Shown piece by piece: positions 52,200 to 63,399 of a stretch of DNA of 64,000 nt. The notes under the pieces were generated by a model. It saw nothing but the letters and a program-made list of their open reading frames with translations. It did no database searches and was not told where the DNA came from. A program made the translations under genes and the position numbers. The stretch's first letter is position 1. Each line of letters begins with the position of its first letter. The DNA is from Eutrigla gurnardus (taxonomy: Eukaryota; Chordata; Actinopteri; Perciformes; Triglidae): NCBI GenBank assembly GCA_963514095.1, contig OY741279.1, positions 4,653,017 through 4,717,016 of the forward strand. The letters are read 5' to 3'.

Positions 52200-54411
52200 A
52201 TTCAGTCAAAACACATTTTTTCAGATTAAACGATTGGGTTTAGGTAACTTTGTCGAGCCGGACGCAGCAGTGGATGTTCGTTTTTCCCTCCATCAACCAT
52301 TATCACAGTGATAAAAGGATGGAAGACTTTTTAGGTGTATATTTTTGTGCATTTCTGTTTTTTAGCCTCCTGTGTACAGGGGTTGTAAATTTGCATTTCA
52401 CTACAAACACAGTGGGTTATCGTGCCTGAACGTATTGTGTTTTACTAATTTAGTCTGCTAACATAAAATAAATACTCAACTTTAACACAAAAGCATGGTG
52501 AATATATTCTTCACATCAACAAATAATGCAATACAGTTCAACAGCTCCGTCACATATTCGACCTACGTGGCTCGACCTTTACAATTTAGAGGTCAACGGT
52601 GTTTTTTGTTGGGACTGTACTGCATTATATTGAATGAGTGTTCACCTACGACAGAAAGAGGCGACCACAGTGCAAACTCCATTAATTACATATAACGTAT
52701 GTTCTATCTAAAAGCGATGTTCTTGCTTCAGGACAGAATACTGCTGTTGTACTCCCTAATTTGGACTAAAGCTAGGTTAAAGGTCATGTGCCTAAGAGTG
52801 GATGAACCTGAACTATGGGATGTTTATTTCAAAGAAAGAAAGTGTTTGTTCTCATCCGGACTGATTGTTTTTGCCTTCTTATTATTGCTTTTATTCCCCT
52901 GTATGTACTGCGTCATTTATGGCATGCTACGTGTTGTATATTATTTTATTTTCCCCGGCAGGATTAATCAAAACGGGACTGGATAAGTTATTGGATTGCT
53001 TTAGATTGCACAGGTGCCCCTAATAAAGCCACCACAGAACAAATAACATAAAAACTGACCTCAGATCCACAACCAGCTCCTCGTCCTCGCTGGGTTCGGC
53101 GGGTTTTGCAACGGGAGGCGGAGCGTCTGTTTTCACCACCACATTGTCCGCTTTCACCACCACATTGTCCGCTTTCACCACCACATTGTCCGCTTTCACC
53201 ACATTGTCCGTTTTCACCACATTGTCCGTTTTCACCACATTGTCTATTTTCACCACAATGTCTGTTTTTCCCACATTGTCCGTTTTCACCACATTGTCCG
53301 TTTTAACCACATTGTCCGTATTTGCCACGGGTTGATCCTCGGCAGTGACCCGTTTTAGGCGGGAGTTGTGCCCGTCCTCCCTGAAGCCTTTAGCGAACGG
53401 ATTGTGATTAATTTTCAGCTGCGTGATGCGGAAGTTCTGATACGTGGTCACGGCCATGAACTCGGTCTGAGGGAAGGTGAAGGTCATGCTCTCCGGTCCC
53501 ATGATGACGGGCTGGTTAGGCGTGGGCCCGTCGCCGTCGGGGAGAGGAATCACGTGTAGCCTGGGAATGTAGCGGTGCAAGGAGTGGAGGATCATGTGAC
53601 CTTCCTGGTCTTGGGAATGATTGGTCAGTTTGAGTTTGTAGAAGGACACCAGGGTGGACATCCACTCCGAGCCCAGACTGGGCGAGTAATGATGGGGGAA
53701 AGCCCGGATCAGACCCTGGGACTGGTTCTCTGCCGGCCCGGTGACCTCCCATTTGCTGGTGTTCCAGCGGTACCTGTGCTGGTCGATCGGGACTATAGAA
53801 AGGACCAGACTGTACTTCCGCTGGGGGTCCAGGCCGGACAGGCGATACCGGCAGTACGGGAACATGCGGCGCCCCTGCTTGGTGAGAATCATCTCCGTCC
53901 CGCAGCTGTTGAACTGCTTCCACACGCCGTTGTTCTCCAGACTGACGGCGACGCCTTTGAATATCAGCACGCCGGGAAAGACAGTCTTCGGATCCGAACC
54001 GCTGTACGTCGGCAGCGCCGCCGGCGCCGGCTCGGACACCGACAGCGACGTGTCTGATATGTTGATGATGCTCGTCCCCGTGCACGTCAGGGAGTCCGAA
54101 GCCGACGCCGAGTGTGAGGTAGCTGGGCTCGTTCCCACGGTAGCGGGTGACGTCGCGGCGGTCTTGGCCGGGCTAGCTTCGGCAGGCGAAGAGAGAGCCG
54201 CACTGCGATCATTACTCGCCACGGAGACGGCTTTTTCCTCCATCGTTGTCTCGCCGGGGAAATGATTATGTCTGGTGGCGGCCGGATCAAGAGGAGTGGA
54301 GGAAGGGACGGGCGTAGGAGGAGCCGTGGAGGGATTGCCGGAGCGGCCCTCCTCATCCTCCAGTGGAAGTGTATTCTCCATTGATGTGGGTTCAGGGTCC
54401 GTGGAGGGCAT
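39206..54411 (-). CDS. mga: MAX dimerization protein MGA (T-box + bHLHZip repressor)
   Basis: Twenty-one coding exons (5' to 3'): 54411-53060, 51645-51234, 51066-50979, 50862-50749, 50653-50549, 48953-48849, 48722-48344, 47073-46875, 46799-46562, 46098-45926, 45707-45491, 45401-45175, 45056-44826, 44456-44195, 43801-43164, 43060-42963, 42847-42802, 42691-42539, 41833-41722, 41082-40477, 40041-39206. Phases sum exactly to 2196 residues. Domains: T-box about 148-348 (EMILTKQGRRMFPYCRY, FPQTEFMAVTTYQN, NPFAKGFREDG); a VKTDNV-type repeat array about 365-429; MGA-conserved blocks (GLLFVSF, SIDLKYLGV, SRTGKT, MTKIKGWR, YVKTLDSVLK); a Cys-rich domain (FCTLGCVCSSL, HCRRPECMFGC); EEDKDPVY-ESMMTCARVR; bHLHZip about 1636-1715 (NHTALERQRRSEQRDLFDKL); and two AT-hooks (RPRGRP) near 2041 and 2097. 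MGA pairs with MAX on E-boxes, binds T-box sites and recruits the PRC1.6 complex in the nucleus. Human MGA is longer (about 3065). The GTCGGT donor at 50549 is the weakest junction. Confidence 0.93.
40125..40157. repeat. (TA)n microsatellite
   Basis: Perfect TA tract in the last mga intron. Confidence 0.9.
45872..45891. repeat. Poly-G run (20 bases)
   Basis: G homopolymer in an mga intron, 35 bases from the exon ending at 45926; could form a G-quadruplex. Confidence 0.85.
47315..47796. mobile_element. hAT-like MITE, copy 2, with internal minisatellite
   Basis: Same ends as copy 1. The flanks TTGTCCAC and CTGTCAAC agree at 6 of 8 positions, as expected of an old 8-base hAT target duplication. 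Near the 3' end (about 47630-47770) the CGTATCGTGACCAAAGTATC segment is amplified to about four units of 31 bases; copy 1 has one. It lies in the mga intron between exons 7 and 8. Confidence 0.7.
52163..52196. repeat. (GT)n microsatellite
   Basis: Perfect GT tract in mga intron 1 of the coding part. Confidence 0.9.
53137..53325 (-). repeat. mga: In-frame coding minisatellite in mga (18- and 21-base units)
   Basis: About eleven head-to-tail units encode VVKTDN-type hexapeptides (18 bases) and VVVKADN heptapeptides (21 bases) directly after the T-box, residues about 365-429. All units preserve the reading frame. Confidence 0.85.
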
Positions 54412-54447
54412 CACCAAAGTCCTCCGCTGTCCCACTTCATCTGACAC
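54412..54447 (-). promoter_or_regulatory. mga: mga 5' leader with overlapping uORF
   Basis: The first coding exon opens after a TTAG acceptor at 54448. A uORF starts at ATG 54440 and runs 9 codons to a TGA at 54413-54411. That TGA overlaps the proposed main ATG (54411-54409) as TGATG. No coding exon further upstream was recognised, so this exon probably joins a non-coding first exon ending near 55885. Confidence 0.5.
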
Positions 54448-55884
54448 CTAACAGAAAATGACATAACAATAATATTGACGATGTTCATGGGTACACTTTA
54501 CGTTCAGGTCTAATTAAAACATAGGTGCTAAAATGCAAATGTTCACAAAAGCAATTACAGGGCGTCCAAGCAGAGCAAAGGAGTAAATAAAAAATAAAAG
54601 ATGTGAGGAGAGATGTAAACAAGTCTGCAGTCAATGCAACCACAAATGTGTAGTTCTACTTTAAAAACAACTAACTTAGTATTACTTCAAGGTTTAGCCA
54701 TGAACTCATATTACAAACTTCTTAACATATATATTTGATCGTTTTCAGATATAACACAAATATCCAGGTGTAACATTGACTACAGCTGCTGATAAATATA
54801 AATATAAAGGAGGACGAACATCAATATAACAGCAATGTAATTAAATCATACAAAATGAAAGCTGTTGGTTTCTCACGTTGCCGGAGCAACCGGACTATAT
54901 TTTTTTATATCTGATGTGCTCGATTCATAAAACAGCTCATTGTGACCCAATGGGAATCCTAATGAGAATAAAAAAACAAGAGCACTTTCAGGATATTATG
55001 CTGTACTCTCCTGAAAAACAAAATAAATAATTTATTCAAGAGCAACGGGCTGCATCATGTGTGGTCCAGTGTGTAAAAACTGTGTATTTATTAACTATAA
55101 CTGACAACATGCAGGTGTGGCTTCACATTAATAATACGTTTTTTGTTGTGATGATGCTTTCATTTGCAAAAAAATAAATAAATAAATAAATAATGCACAT
55201 CTGGACTCCAGCTCCAGAAATAACAGCAGGTGAAATAATAATAAAAAAATACACCAATATTACATCTATAAAATCGAATGGCACAACATGGCGTTTGATT
55301 GTTGTTGTTTTTTAAAAAGTTTAATATCTAATTTGTCTTTCTGAGAGAAGTGGACTTTGTCTTCGTGAGGTGTGTGCCGTGAGACCTCTGTGTATGTGTC
55401 TAACTGACCAATAGCCTGGCCGGTCTCACGCACAGCAGCTGAGGAAGACGTGCATGGCTGAAACACTCGGAACAGGCCCGCACTTCTAATCTGGATTAAT
55501 AAATAAAGAAATAAATACACGTTTACCTTTTTAAATCACCTCCGTCGCGAGGGACAACACACGTTAAACCCGGGTTTTTTTCTTGCCCTCTCCGGGTCAA
55601 ATCCAACTAATCACACCACCGACCAACACCGATGCTTGTTTAGTCTGAAGGTGCCGCGCGAGCGCATCAAATCGGTTAAAACCGGCAACGGTTCTGCGCG
55701 TGACTGTTTAAAAAAAATATTAAGACACTGTAAGTTGCTTAGCAGCGGCTTCTTTTCTCTTCCTCGCGCACACCGCACGAGACAAGAAGGAGGGTGGTGG
55801 TGGTGGTGGTGGGGGGAAGGCCGCCCGCTCCGCCAGCCACTCACCAAGTTGGAAAAGTTGCAGGTTTCAACTAAAACGCCTCAC

Positions 55885-56560
55885 CTTCTCGACGTCGACC
55901 GGACGCCTCGTGGCCCCGCGATGGCGACGTCAATATCGCAGCGTTTCACGGCGTAACTCCAAACTGTTGCTCGTCGTCGTCGTCGTCGCCGCGGAGAAGC
56001 GAGCAGGAGGAGGAGGGAGGGGGGGCCTCGGTGAATCCCTCGAACATAAACACAAACTGGCAAATGGAGGCCGAGAGCCACGCCAGTGTTGCTCTCGCAT
56101 CGACCGACCCGAGCGTGCACGCAAGTGGAGCCAAAGCGCATGCACAACACCCCCCCCCTCCTCCTCCTCCTCCTCCCTCTCTCCTCTCCCTCTCTCTCTC
56201 GCTCTTCAATGGCGCGTGATTCCCGGGCCGCCAGCGCGAGGGAAGCGGGAGTCCACCACCATCCCGGTGGCTCCTGTTGTGTTGTTTTATTTTTTTTTGT
56301 TGTTTTAATAATCTCGCGTGTTGCCACCTCGAGCTCGCTCCGCTCGCGCCGGACAACTCTCAGCAAGTTCGCGCGAAAATGCTGTTCTCGTCTCGTGTAA
56401 ATTCCCGAGACGAGAGGACGAGACTTTCTCTTCCTTTCCTGTTCTTTCTCTACTTTTACTTCTTCTACCTTTTCGATCACGTTCCTTTTCTCACCCTCTG
56501 AACACACACTCCTCTCTCTGCCTCTCTCTCTCTCACACACACACACACACGCTTATACAC
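55885..56560 (-). promoter_or_regulatory. mga: mga CpG-rich promoter and likely non-coding exon 1
   Basis: Very GC- and CpG-rich sequence, with CTC/CTT runs and no TATA box, lies upstream of mga. On the minus strand a GAGAAG followed by GTGAGG gives a strong 5' splice site with the exon ending at 55885. This would splice to the TTAG acceptor at 54448. Long open frames here arise from base composition and are not credible proteins. The start site is inferred. Confidence 0.5.
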
Positions 56561-56569
56561 ACACATCCG

Positions 56570-56910
56570 TGCTCTCGGGCTGTGACGTCACGCGTCCAGC
56601 ATGGCGGTTGAGCCTCCAGTAGCCAATGCGCAAGCTCCGTCCGCGGGACCTCACCGGACAGTCGTCTTCCGTCGAGGCGACGCTGAGGCCGGAGACTTTG
56701 ACCTAAACACAGCGTTATCATTGTTGGTTGGACGGGGTAATAAATGCAGTTAATACCCCCAACCCCCCGATAATGTACACACATTCATATACAGTCGTAA
56801 TCAATAACTAATGGTTCACCTTTTCTAAATCTACGCTAATACTGAACGATGTTGACGTTCTTTGTCTTCTCTGATAAAATGGCGGCTGTGATAAATACAG
56901 GTGAGCCTTC
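56570..56910 (+). promoter_or_regulatory. Upstream side of the mga CpG island, possibly bidirectional
   Basis: The plus strand carries a perfect CRE (TGACGTCA, 56582-56589), a CCAAT-type sequence followed by an NRF1-like TGCGCAAGC near 56625-56635, and an AAAATGGCGGC YY1-like site (56876-56886) followed by a CAG/GTGAGC splice donor near 56902. These are typical of a divergent promoter. No downstream plus-strand coding exon was recognised, so the divergent product could be a non-coding RNA. Confidence 0.35.
56601..56753 (+). CDS. Short 50-residue ORF at the mga divergent promoter (doubtful)
   Basis: An ATG right after the CRE opens a 51-codon frame starting MAVEPPVANAQAPSAG and ending in a TAA at 56751-56753. 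It could be a first exon, a uORF of a divergent transcript, or chance in GC-rich DNA. No family is recognised. The match of its ATGGCGG start to a YY1 element suggests promoter function may explain it. Confidence 0.15.
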   Translation: MAVEPPVANAQAPSAGPHRTVVFRRGDAEAGDFDLNTALSLLVGRGNKCS

Positions 56911-58111
56911 AATCCACGAATAAATCACCTCATGGCAACTAAATATTTAATCTATATGCCCTTTATTTTATTTTTTTTAATGGTGGATGGCAGCCTGTTT
57001 AAAAAAAATACACCATCCCTCCCCACAAAATGAGAAATTACCATAAATAATATAACCCAATATGTGTGTCCAAGTCGATTTAAACGTGTCTTGTTTTGAC
57101 TGAAATTATTATTTATTTTTTTGTAGTGAAATAGCCTAATATACACGCAGTTTAATATTTCAAAACATACACCAGTGAATTAATATGGTGAATTTATAAC
57201 GCCAAATTCGCGTTTTTCAGCTGATTTAATGACGTGCATTTTTTTTAACACACAACAACAACAAAAAACATTCGCCTCCAAGTGTTAATAATCCATCCGA
57301 CACAAGTAGAGGGACTGAGTTGTGACAACGTCCCAGAGTGAAATGGTAATAAACCGACAAGGGCGGGGTCTATAGCCAGCAGGACGAGGAAATGGGGGAG
57401 AGAAGCCCACGTGAAGCCACCGAGCTTTTGTTTTCCACGTGAGGATCTCGTGGCGACACGCTGCTGCCATGTTTCCCTGCCGTGATCCCAACACCCGAGC
57501 AGTTATTTGGCTTTGACCAATCACCACAGATAATGTATATTACATGTATATTTGGGAGGTTTTTACACGCTGCTTCCACGTCCTATAATAAGACAAATAC
57601 GCGATTAATGTGCACGAGGAAAATCACCCATAAAAAGGTGAATATTAAAATGATATCCACAGTAATTTACCCCCTAATGTCTCCACTAGGAAGTGTACGT
57701 TTTCAAAACAAAAGCAGATGACACATAACACCAGGCAGAAATGCTTCATTTTACATTGTGAAAGTCCAAATATCACTTATTTTTCAATATGTATATTACT
57801 ATAAATATTACTATTTAACCACCACATGTGAGATGTTTTGCTCCGGTTTTATATGCAGAAAATATCACTCACACCTCATGGTGTCACTGCCTTTGTAATA
57901 TTTTCATGTAATTTGGGGCTATAAGTTAAAGTTTGCTCTGTTGTGGGAAGCTAAATCATTTGACTTTTTTTTATAGATAGCTATTTAAAACCCAACATGA
58001 GAGGAGATTTCTTCTCATATTTTTATTGGGTTTTGACAGAAGTGAAATACATACAAATAGCTTGATACACAACATTCAATTGAACATGCACCCATCCATA
58101 CAATTTTCACC

Positions 58112-58112
58112 C

Positions 58113-58190
<78 letters not shown>
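58112..58190. repeat. (TAGA)n microsatellite
   Basis: Perfect tetranucleotide tract of about 19 units downstream (3') of the GPCR. Confidence 0.9.
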
Positions 58191-58193
<3 letters not shown>

Positions 58194-58721
58194 AGGTTTC
58201 ATTTATCAGAGCAAAGCAGAGACTTGTCTTGAGTGTTTATTTTGGCTTTACACTGCAGGACGTGAGATTTTCTTGCGCTCCTCCAAGCTTCAGAAACAGA
58301 AATATTTATGTTTTTCAACCTAAAGAAGGGCAGTGCTTCAGTGCTTCTGTCATTAAAAAAAGTACTTTGCTATAATGCTGATTAAAATAATAGTTTAAAA
58401 AAAATGTATAAAAAGTTGGGCCTGAAAACTACTTTTGATTCAAAACTAATAGCAGAAGCAAAATTTGTACCAAAGGATTTAAACAAAGATGGATTTAAAC
58501 AAATGGTTAAAGAGAGCAAGATAACATTGAGAAAAAACCTGTCAACCTGTTCTTTCCATGAATCAACATTACAGCAGGTTAACATCATATCATTGTAAAT
58601 TTAATGACTAAATAGTGATTTTTGGCAAGCAAAACTGTATGGAATTTCTCCTTAAATACATTCTGTCACTAAAAACAAAAGCTCATCCTAACTTCAAAAC
58701 ACCCGTCCATCCGGAGGAAAG

Positions 58722-59648
58722 TTACTGCTTCATGAAGTTCCTGAGCGAGAATATGCGATTCCCGATCCCGTACACATACGGACTGATGGACGTGTAGGTG
58801 GACGAGATGAAGAACTCGGTTTCGGCCCAAAAAGGGAAGTCGGCGGGGCTGACAGTCAGCTGGAAGACCAGGTAGAGGGTCCAGTCCACCTGGAACAGCC
58901 CCATCGCCACCAGCACGGCAACCGTGCTCCGCTGGAGCTTCCAACCTTTGACCTTTCTGCCGCTCTGGCTCGGCCCGCTCACTCTCTCCACCGGTGGCAC
59001 CACCGTCTTCCTCTGCCTCAGCAGCACCGCCACGATGAGGCAGCTGGTCACCGTGACGACGGTCAGAGGCAGCAGGTTGCACACCAGGATGAACAGGTAT
59101 TTATAGATGCCGTTGAGCAAGGGGCAATCATATTTGCTGCACTGAAAGAAATCCGGCGGGCAGCCGCGGCTACTCCCTGTGATGTTTCCCGCCGCGCCTT
59201 GAAGGTTGATGAGGAACACCGGGAGACTCAGCAACGTGGCGAGCATCAGGCAAACCCCGCTCACCAGCCGGGCCGACCCGATGCTGTCCAGGTAGATCGG
59301 GAGGTTGGCTTTCTTTTCTCTCACCTTCTGCTGGCGGAAGACGCTGATGAGGACGGTGAAGAGGATGCTGGCGATCTCACCAAACAAGGTCAGGAACTTG
59401 AAGCAGCGGCACGACCAAGCGTTGACGCCGCCATGGGAAGCCTGCAGGACGATGATCTTGTAGACGTTGGCGATGACAATTTCCTCCAAGTTGGCCGCGG
59501 CCAGTCCCAAGAGGAACAACTCAAAGGATTTGACTCGGAAGACGCCGGTCTGAACAATGGCGAGGATGAGGGAGACGTTACCCACAAGTCCGACACAGGA
59601 AATGAAGACTCTTGAGGCCAGGAGGGGGACGGAGAAACCGACCATCAT
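58722..59648 (-). CDS. Single-exon GPCR, probably fish olfactory receptor class A-related (ora / V1R-like)
   Basis: An uninterrupted frame of 308 residues starts at ATG 59648 (a second ATG follows directly) and ends at TAA 58724-58722. Seven hydrophobic segments are visible: about 8-30, 40-65, 80-105, 125-150, 185-210, 240-262 and 270-292. The start sits just before TM1, as in V1R-type receptors. TM2 has LGLAAANLEEI, the extracellular loop after TM4 has a glycosylation site (NIT) and several cysteines, and TM7 ends SPYVYGIGN. There is no DRY motif. This suggests the ora family, whose members sense small odorants or pheromones in the olfactory epithelium, but I could not settle which ora, and another small class A or taste-type family is possible. 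The frame is intact, so it looks functional. It stands alone here, about 2.2 kb from the mga CpG island. Confidence 0.72.
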   Translation of the reverse strand: MMVGFSVPLLASRVFISCVGLVGNVSLILAIVQTGVFRVKSFELFLLGLAAANLEEIVIANVYKIIVLQASHGGVNAWSCRCFKFLTLFGEIASILFTVLISVFRQQKVREKKANLPIYLDSIGSARLVSGVCLMLATLLSLPVFLINLQGAAGNITGSSRGCPPDFFQCSKYDCPLLNGIYKYLFILVCNLLPLTVVTVTSCLIVAVLLRQRKTVVPPVERVSGPSQSGRKVKGWKLQRSTVAVLVAMGLFQVDWTLYLVFQLTVSPADFPFWAETEFFISSTYTSISPYVYGIGNRIFSLRNFMKQ

Positions 59649-62600
59649 TGACAGGAAGTCAGATCACACAGAATAAGTCACACATGTGTTCTTCTCGCCG
59701 CAGAATATGACTTTCCAGCTTGGAGCGTTTTCTCTTTGCCACATCGCTGACCCAGGAACCCTCGTTATCAAGATCTCAGATTCAAGAATCAGGATCACTG
59801 ATTGGTTGAGCTCATTATACAGAAAAGGGGGGACAAAACAAGAGGATGCTGGAAACATCAGGGCTGGTCATTAAAGTTTTACCTCTGAGGTTTTCAGGGC
59901 ATCATCTTGAGACCAAAGAAAGCAGTTTTTTTTTCCACTGGCTGACATCACCGAATGCAATTCCTGCAAGAGCTCATTTATATCCTCTCACACATTTGTG
60001 TTGTTGTTGTAAATTTCATGGTTTAATTGGCACGCAATATTTTGACACACATCTGTGTCATACTTTTAAAAAATGACATCTTTCTTAACATCTCCCCCTA
60101 GTACCCGTTTGTAGGGAGATAACTCCACCCATTAATTAGATGGGTAACATTTTGAGGGGGGAATGTCAAAGCCTTTGTTGCCTTTCTCCGGAAAATATAT
60201 AATGTATATAATTATATATATAATATAAAATATAATTACATATCATTTAAATATTTGGATAGAAATACCATTGTTTGATTGGAAAAAGAGCTTTGATATA
60301 AATGACGTGCCCTAACACTCCAATTAAATATCCACCCCATATGAATATACATTGCATTGTTCATTTGCACTATCCATATCTTCTCAGGGCCTATACAAAA
60401 ATATGCATGCCTATACATGTGTATATGTGTGTGTATAATTTAGAAAATATTTAGAAAATGTGCTTTGTTCAGAGAGGAAATGTCTGAGGCTCACAGCGTC
60501 ATCGCGTCTCTAAATACAGCGTATTGGTGGAAACTTCCGGTTTAGTACGAGAGAAGAACTGCGTCAGAACTGAAAACTGAGCTTGCAAATGAAGTCACAT
60601 TGACAAGCCAATACCATAAATACATAAATAAATAATTGGAATATTGACATATATCTGGTGGACACAGAGAACAAGACCTGATGGGACCAGGACTCGTGGA
60701 CCCGGCTGCTCACTCAGGACCAGTTCCAGCTTGTCTCTTTTCCTCTTTTAGTGCGCTGTCTAGTTAGCAGACTTGCTCTTCAATCAAGCCCTTCATCCTG
60801 ATTCAGCTTAATTGTGATTCCCACTGTGTGTGTGTGTGAGTGTAATTAAGGATGCGCCCTACACTGGCAGTAAATGGGTAAACTAAGTGTTACGTAATGA
60901 GCCTGGACAGCTTAGTATAGTCCTTTTTTCACCATTCAATAATTATCAATCAGAGACCTGATCAAACAGCATTAACTCGTGGTTTCATTCTATTAAGCTG
61001 CAGCATGGTTAATTAATTACTTTCTAGCTTGCAAAGTACCATTCTTTTTTTAAATTGTAACTTTAACCCATAGTGCACAAACTGCTCTTGTTTCAGTCCA
61101 AGATTTAGTGAGATGTAATTTGAGTTATTGCATTTATTGTCTTTTTATTTAGCTACACCCTTACAGGACTAACCTTTCTTATTAGATGCAAACAACATCG
61201 ATTACTAGTGAGATTCAGCACCACAAATAATATTTTAGTCATTAGCACATAACCAAATCAACTCACGCTAACAGTTTGTACTGACAGACAGCGCTGCTTT
61301 GAGCCAAATGCTAACATGCGAACACACTCACAATGACAATGCTAACATGCTAACATACTCTCAATAACAATGCTAACATGCTCACATACTCTCAGTGAAT
61401 GCTAACATGCTAATATTAAGCGGGGTAATGTTTAACCATGTTCAACATATTGGTTTAGTTAGCTTTGTTGTTTTATCACCTTTATAAGCGCTGTAAAGAA
61501 AGAAGTCATTAATGTAGTTTGTTGACTTCCAGCGTAGCTCCGCCCACTCTCAACCCCCAATCAGAATCAGTGAAAATGTTTGTGTGGGTGTGCTTTATAA
61601 AAATAAATAAATAAAATGAATAAAATCTAATTTGTGATATTTTGAATGAATGTGCTACAAGAATGAGTCCTACAACCCCAGAAATGAGTCAGCAGTTTTT
61701 TTTCACTTCTGCTTCCCTCATGTCAAAGTCAATGGACGTTTAGAATGTGTTTTAGGTTTAGATGCCTAAAATAACCTTTGTGGTTAACACAAGTGTGTTA
61801 ACAAACATAAAATACATCAGTGAAAAACCCCTCCCATGAATGTGAGTCTTAAATTCTTGTTCTTGTATGGATTATTCTCTTGTATGACTCTTAGCCTGTA
61901 AGGACTGAAGACCTAAATTGATCACGATCTTCATAATATGAAGACAAACCTGATAAACCAGGAGGAAACTTGGACTTCAACCACCTCAACAACAAAGCTG
62001 CTTGAAATTAAACATCAATGTTGCTGCAGCAATAAAAAAAAAAACCCTTGTTAATCACTTTGTTAATGGTGGTAAATTAGATTTTCATACATTAATATAG
62101 CCCTCTCCCTCTGTGTGTGTTGTGATCTGAGTAACGAGTGACTAATTGACCTTTTCACCTCCACCTGCCCTACGTTGACAATCTGGCTCTTTATTCCACA
62201 TCATCTCTTTATACCACCAGACACTGAGGGGCCACTGAAAACCAACTGTACTTGATGAGGCTGGCGCTGTTAGCTGCAAGCTGCCGGCTCAGCCATCGCA
62301 ATGTCAAAAGCTGTTGAGAGTGAATACGAATGCTCAAAATAACACATGTAGCGCTTTTAAAACTGAGGTTCATGATATTGCTTGTGGGAAGCATTACATT
62401 TAATTACCAATTCATCAAATTAATATGTGTCTGACACTTGCAATGAACTGTTAGCTATTAAAAATATTACTTGTCAGTGGAGTTAATTAAGCCTGAAGGT
62501 GTGAATACAGTGTTGATTTTGGATATCCAACGAGAGGAAGAGCATCCTGAGTTCTTATAGCTGAGCTCCAAGATAGAAGAAGTTTTTCCACAGGGGTTAA

Positions 62601-63000
62601 AGGTTGAGAAGGTAATTTGGGAAAAACCACAGAGACTTTGACTTTGAATGCATCATCGAACCGACAAAGTCCCGCCCTCTGTTCAAAGCCCCTCCACTAG
62701 AACACCAAAACCAGTGATCGTGATCAGCAGAGCAATCAGGAAGTACGTTTTGACAGACAGGCAGCCAAACTTTTTTGATTGGACAGGGTTTTTACTGACC
62801 CACCACGGCCACAGATGAATTTGTTTTATTGTTAAGTCAGGGCATTTCATGTATTCATTGTATGCTACGTGGATTTCAAGTAATATAACAGGACGTGTTT
62901 CTGAATAGAATCACCTATTCAACCTTTAAACCCCCGTCCCTCTTTGATGTTTCATTTTACCCCCAAGAACCGGAGACTACTCCAGCGCTGAACCAATATT
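59649..63000. other. Intergenic, AT-rich, no gene recognised
   Basis: No exon chain, RNA gene or long frame could be supported on either strand. The sequence has simple AT-rich tracts and the GCTAACATGC minisatellite. Confidence 0.6.
61310..61412. repeat. GCTAACATGC minisatellite
   Basis: Three to four loose copies of AATGCTAACATGCTAACA with CTCTCA spacers, intergenic. Confidence 0.6.
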
Positions 63001-63399
63001 CCCACGGAGGAAGCCTGTAAGTACGTATTGGCTATGTAAATTACACTAAAATTCAATTTAATCAGGAATATAATTGGGTTTGGCCCCATGCTTGTGACCT
63101 TTTAGGCACGGAGCCATCGCAAACAGGTTTTCAACCTGGCATGAATCCCACTTTAGTGAACAGGTGCTCCCATCACCCACCAGTGTCCCAATTAACGCCC
63201 TTCCGAGAGAAGTTACCGAGAAGTTACCGGGGTGGGTCCTGGAGAGACCACCCCCCTCCCCCCTCCCTCCCCAGTTACGCGTGGATACCCCTTTAAAAGG
63301 CTCACCATGTTGCCATCACATGCTCCGGTGGCACAGAAGTGGGATGAGGATGTTTCTTGTGCTCTCGTTATGTAAAAAAAAAAAACACATTTGTTTGTC

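Noticed and set aside
53516..54265. Three long frames on both strands over the mga T-box exon
   Set aside because: Shadows of the GC-rich T-box coding exon with no domain of their own.
55881..56546. 221-residue and other Arg/Ser-rich frames in the mga CpG island
   Set aside because: Composition-driven openness in GC-rich, CTC-rich promoter DNA; a 5' UTR with splice donor explains the region better.
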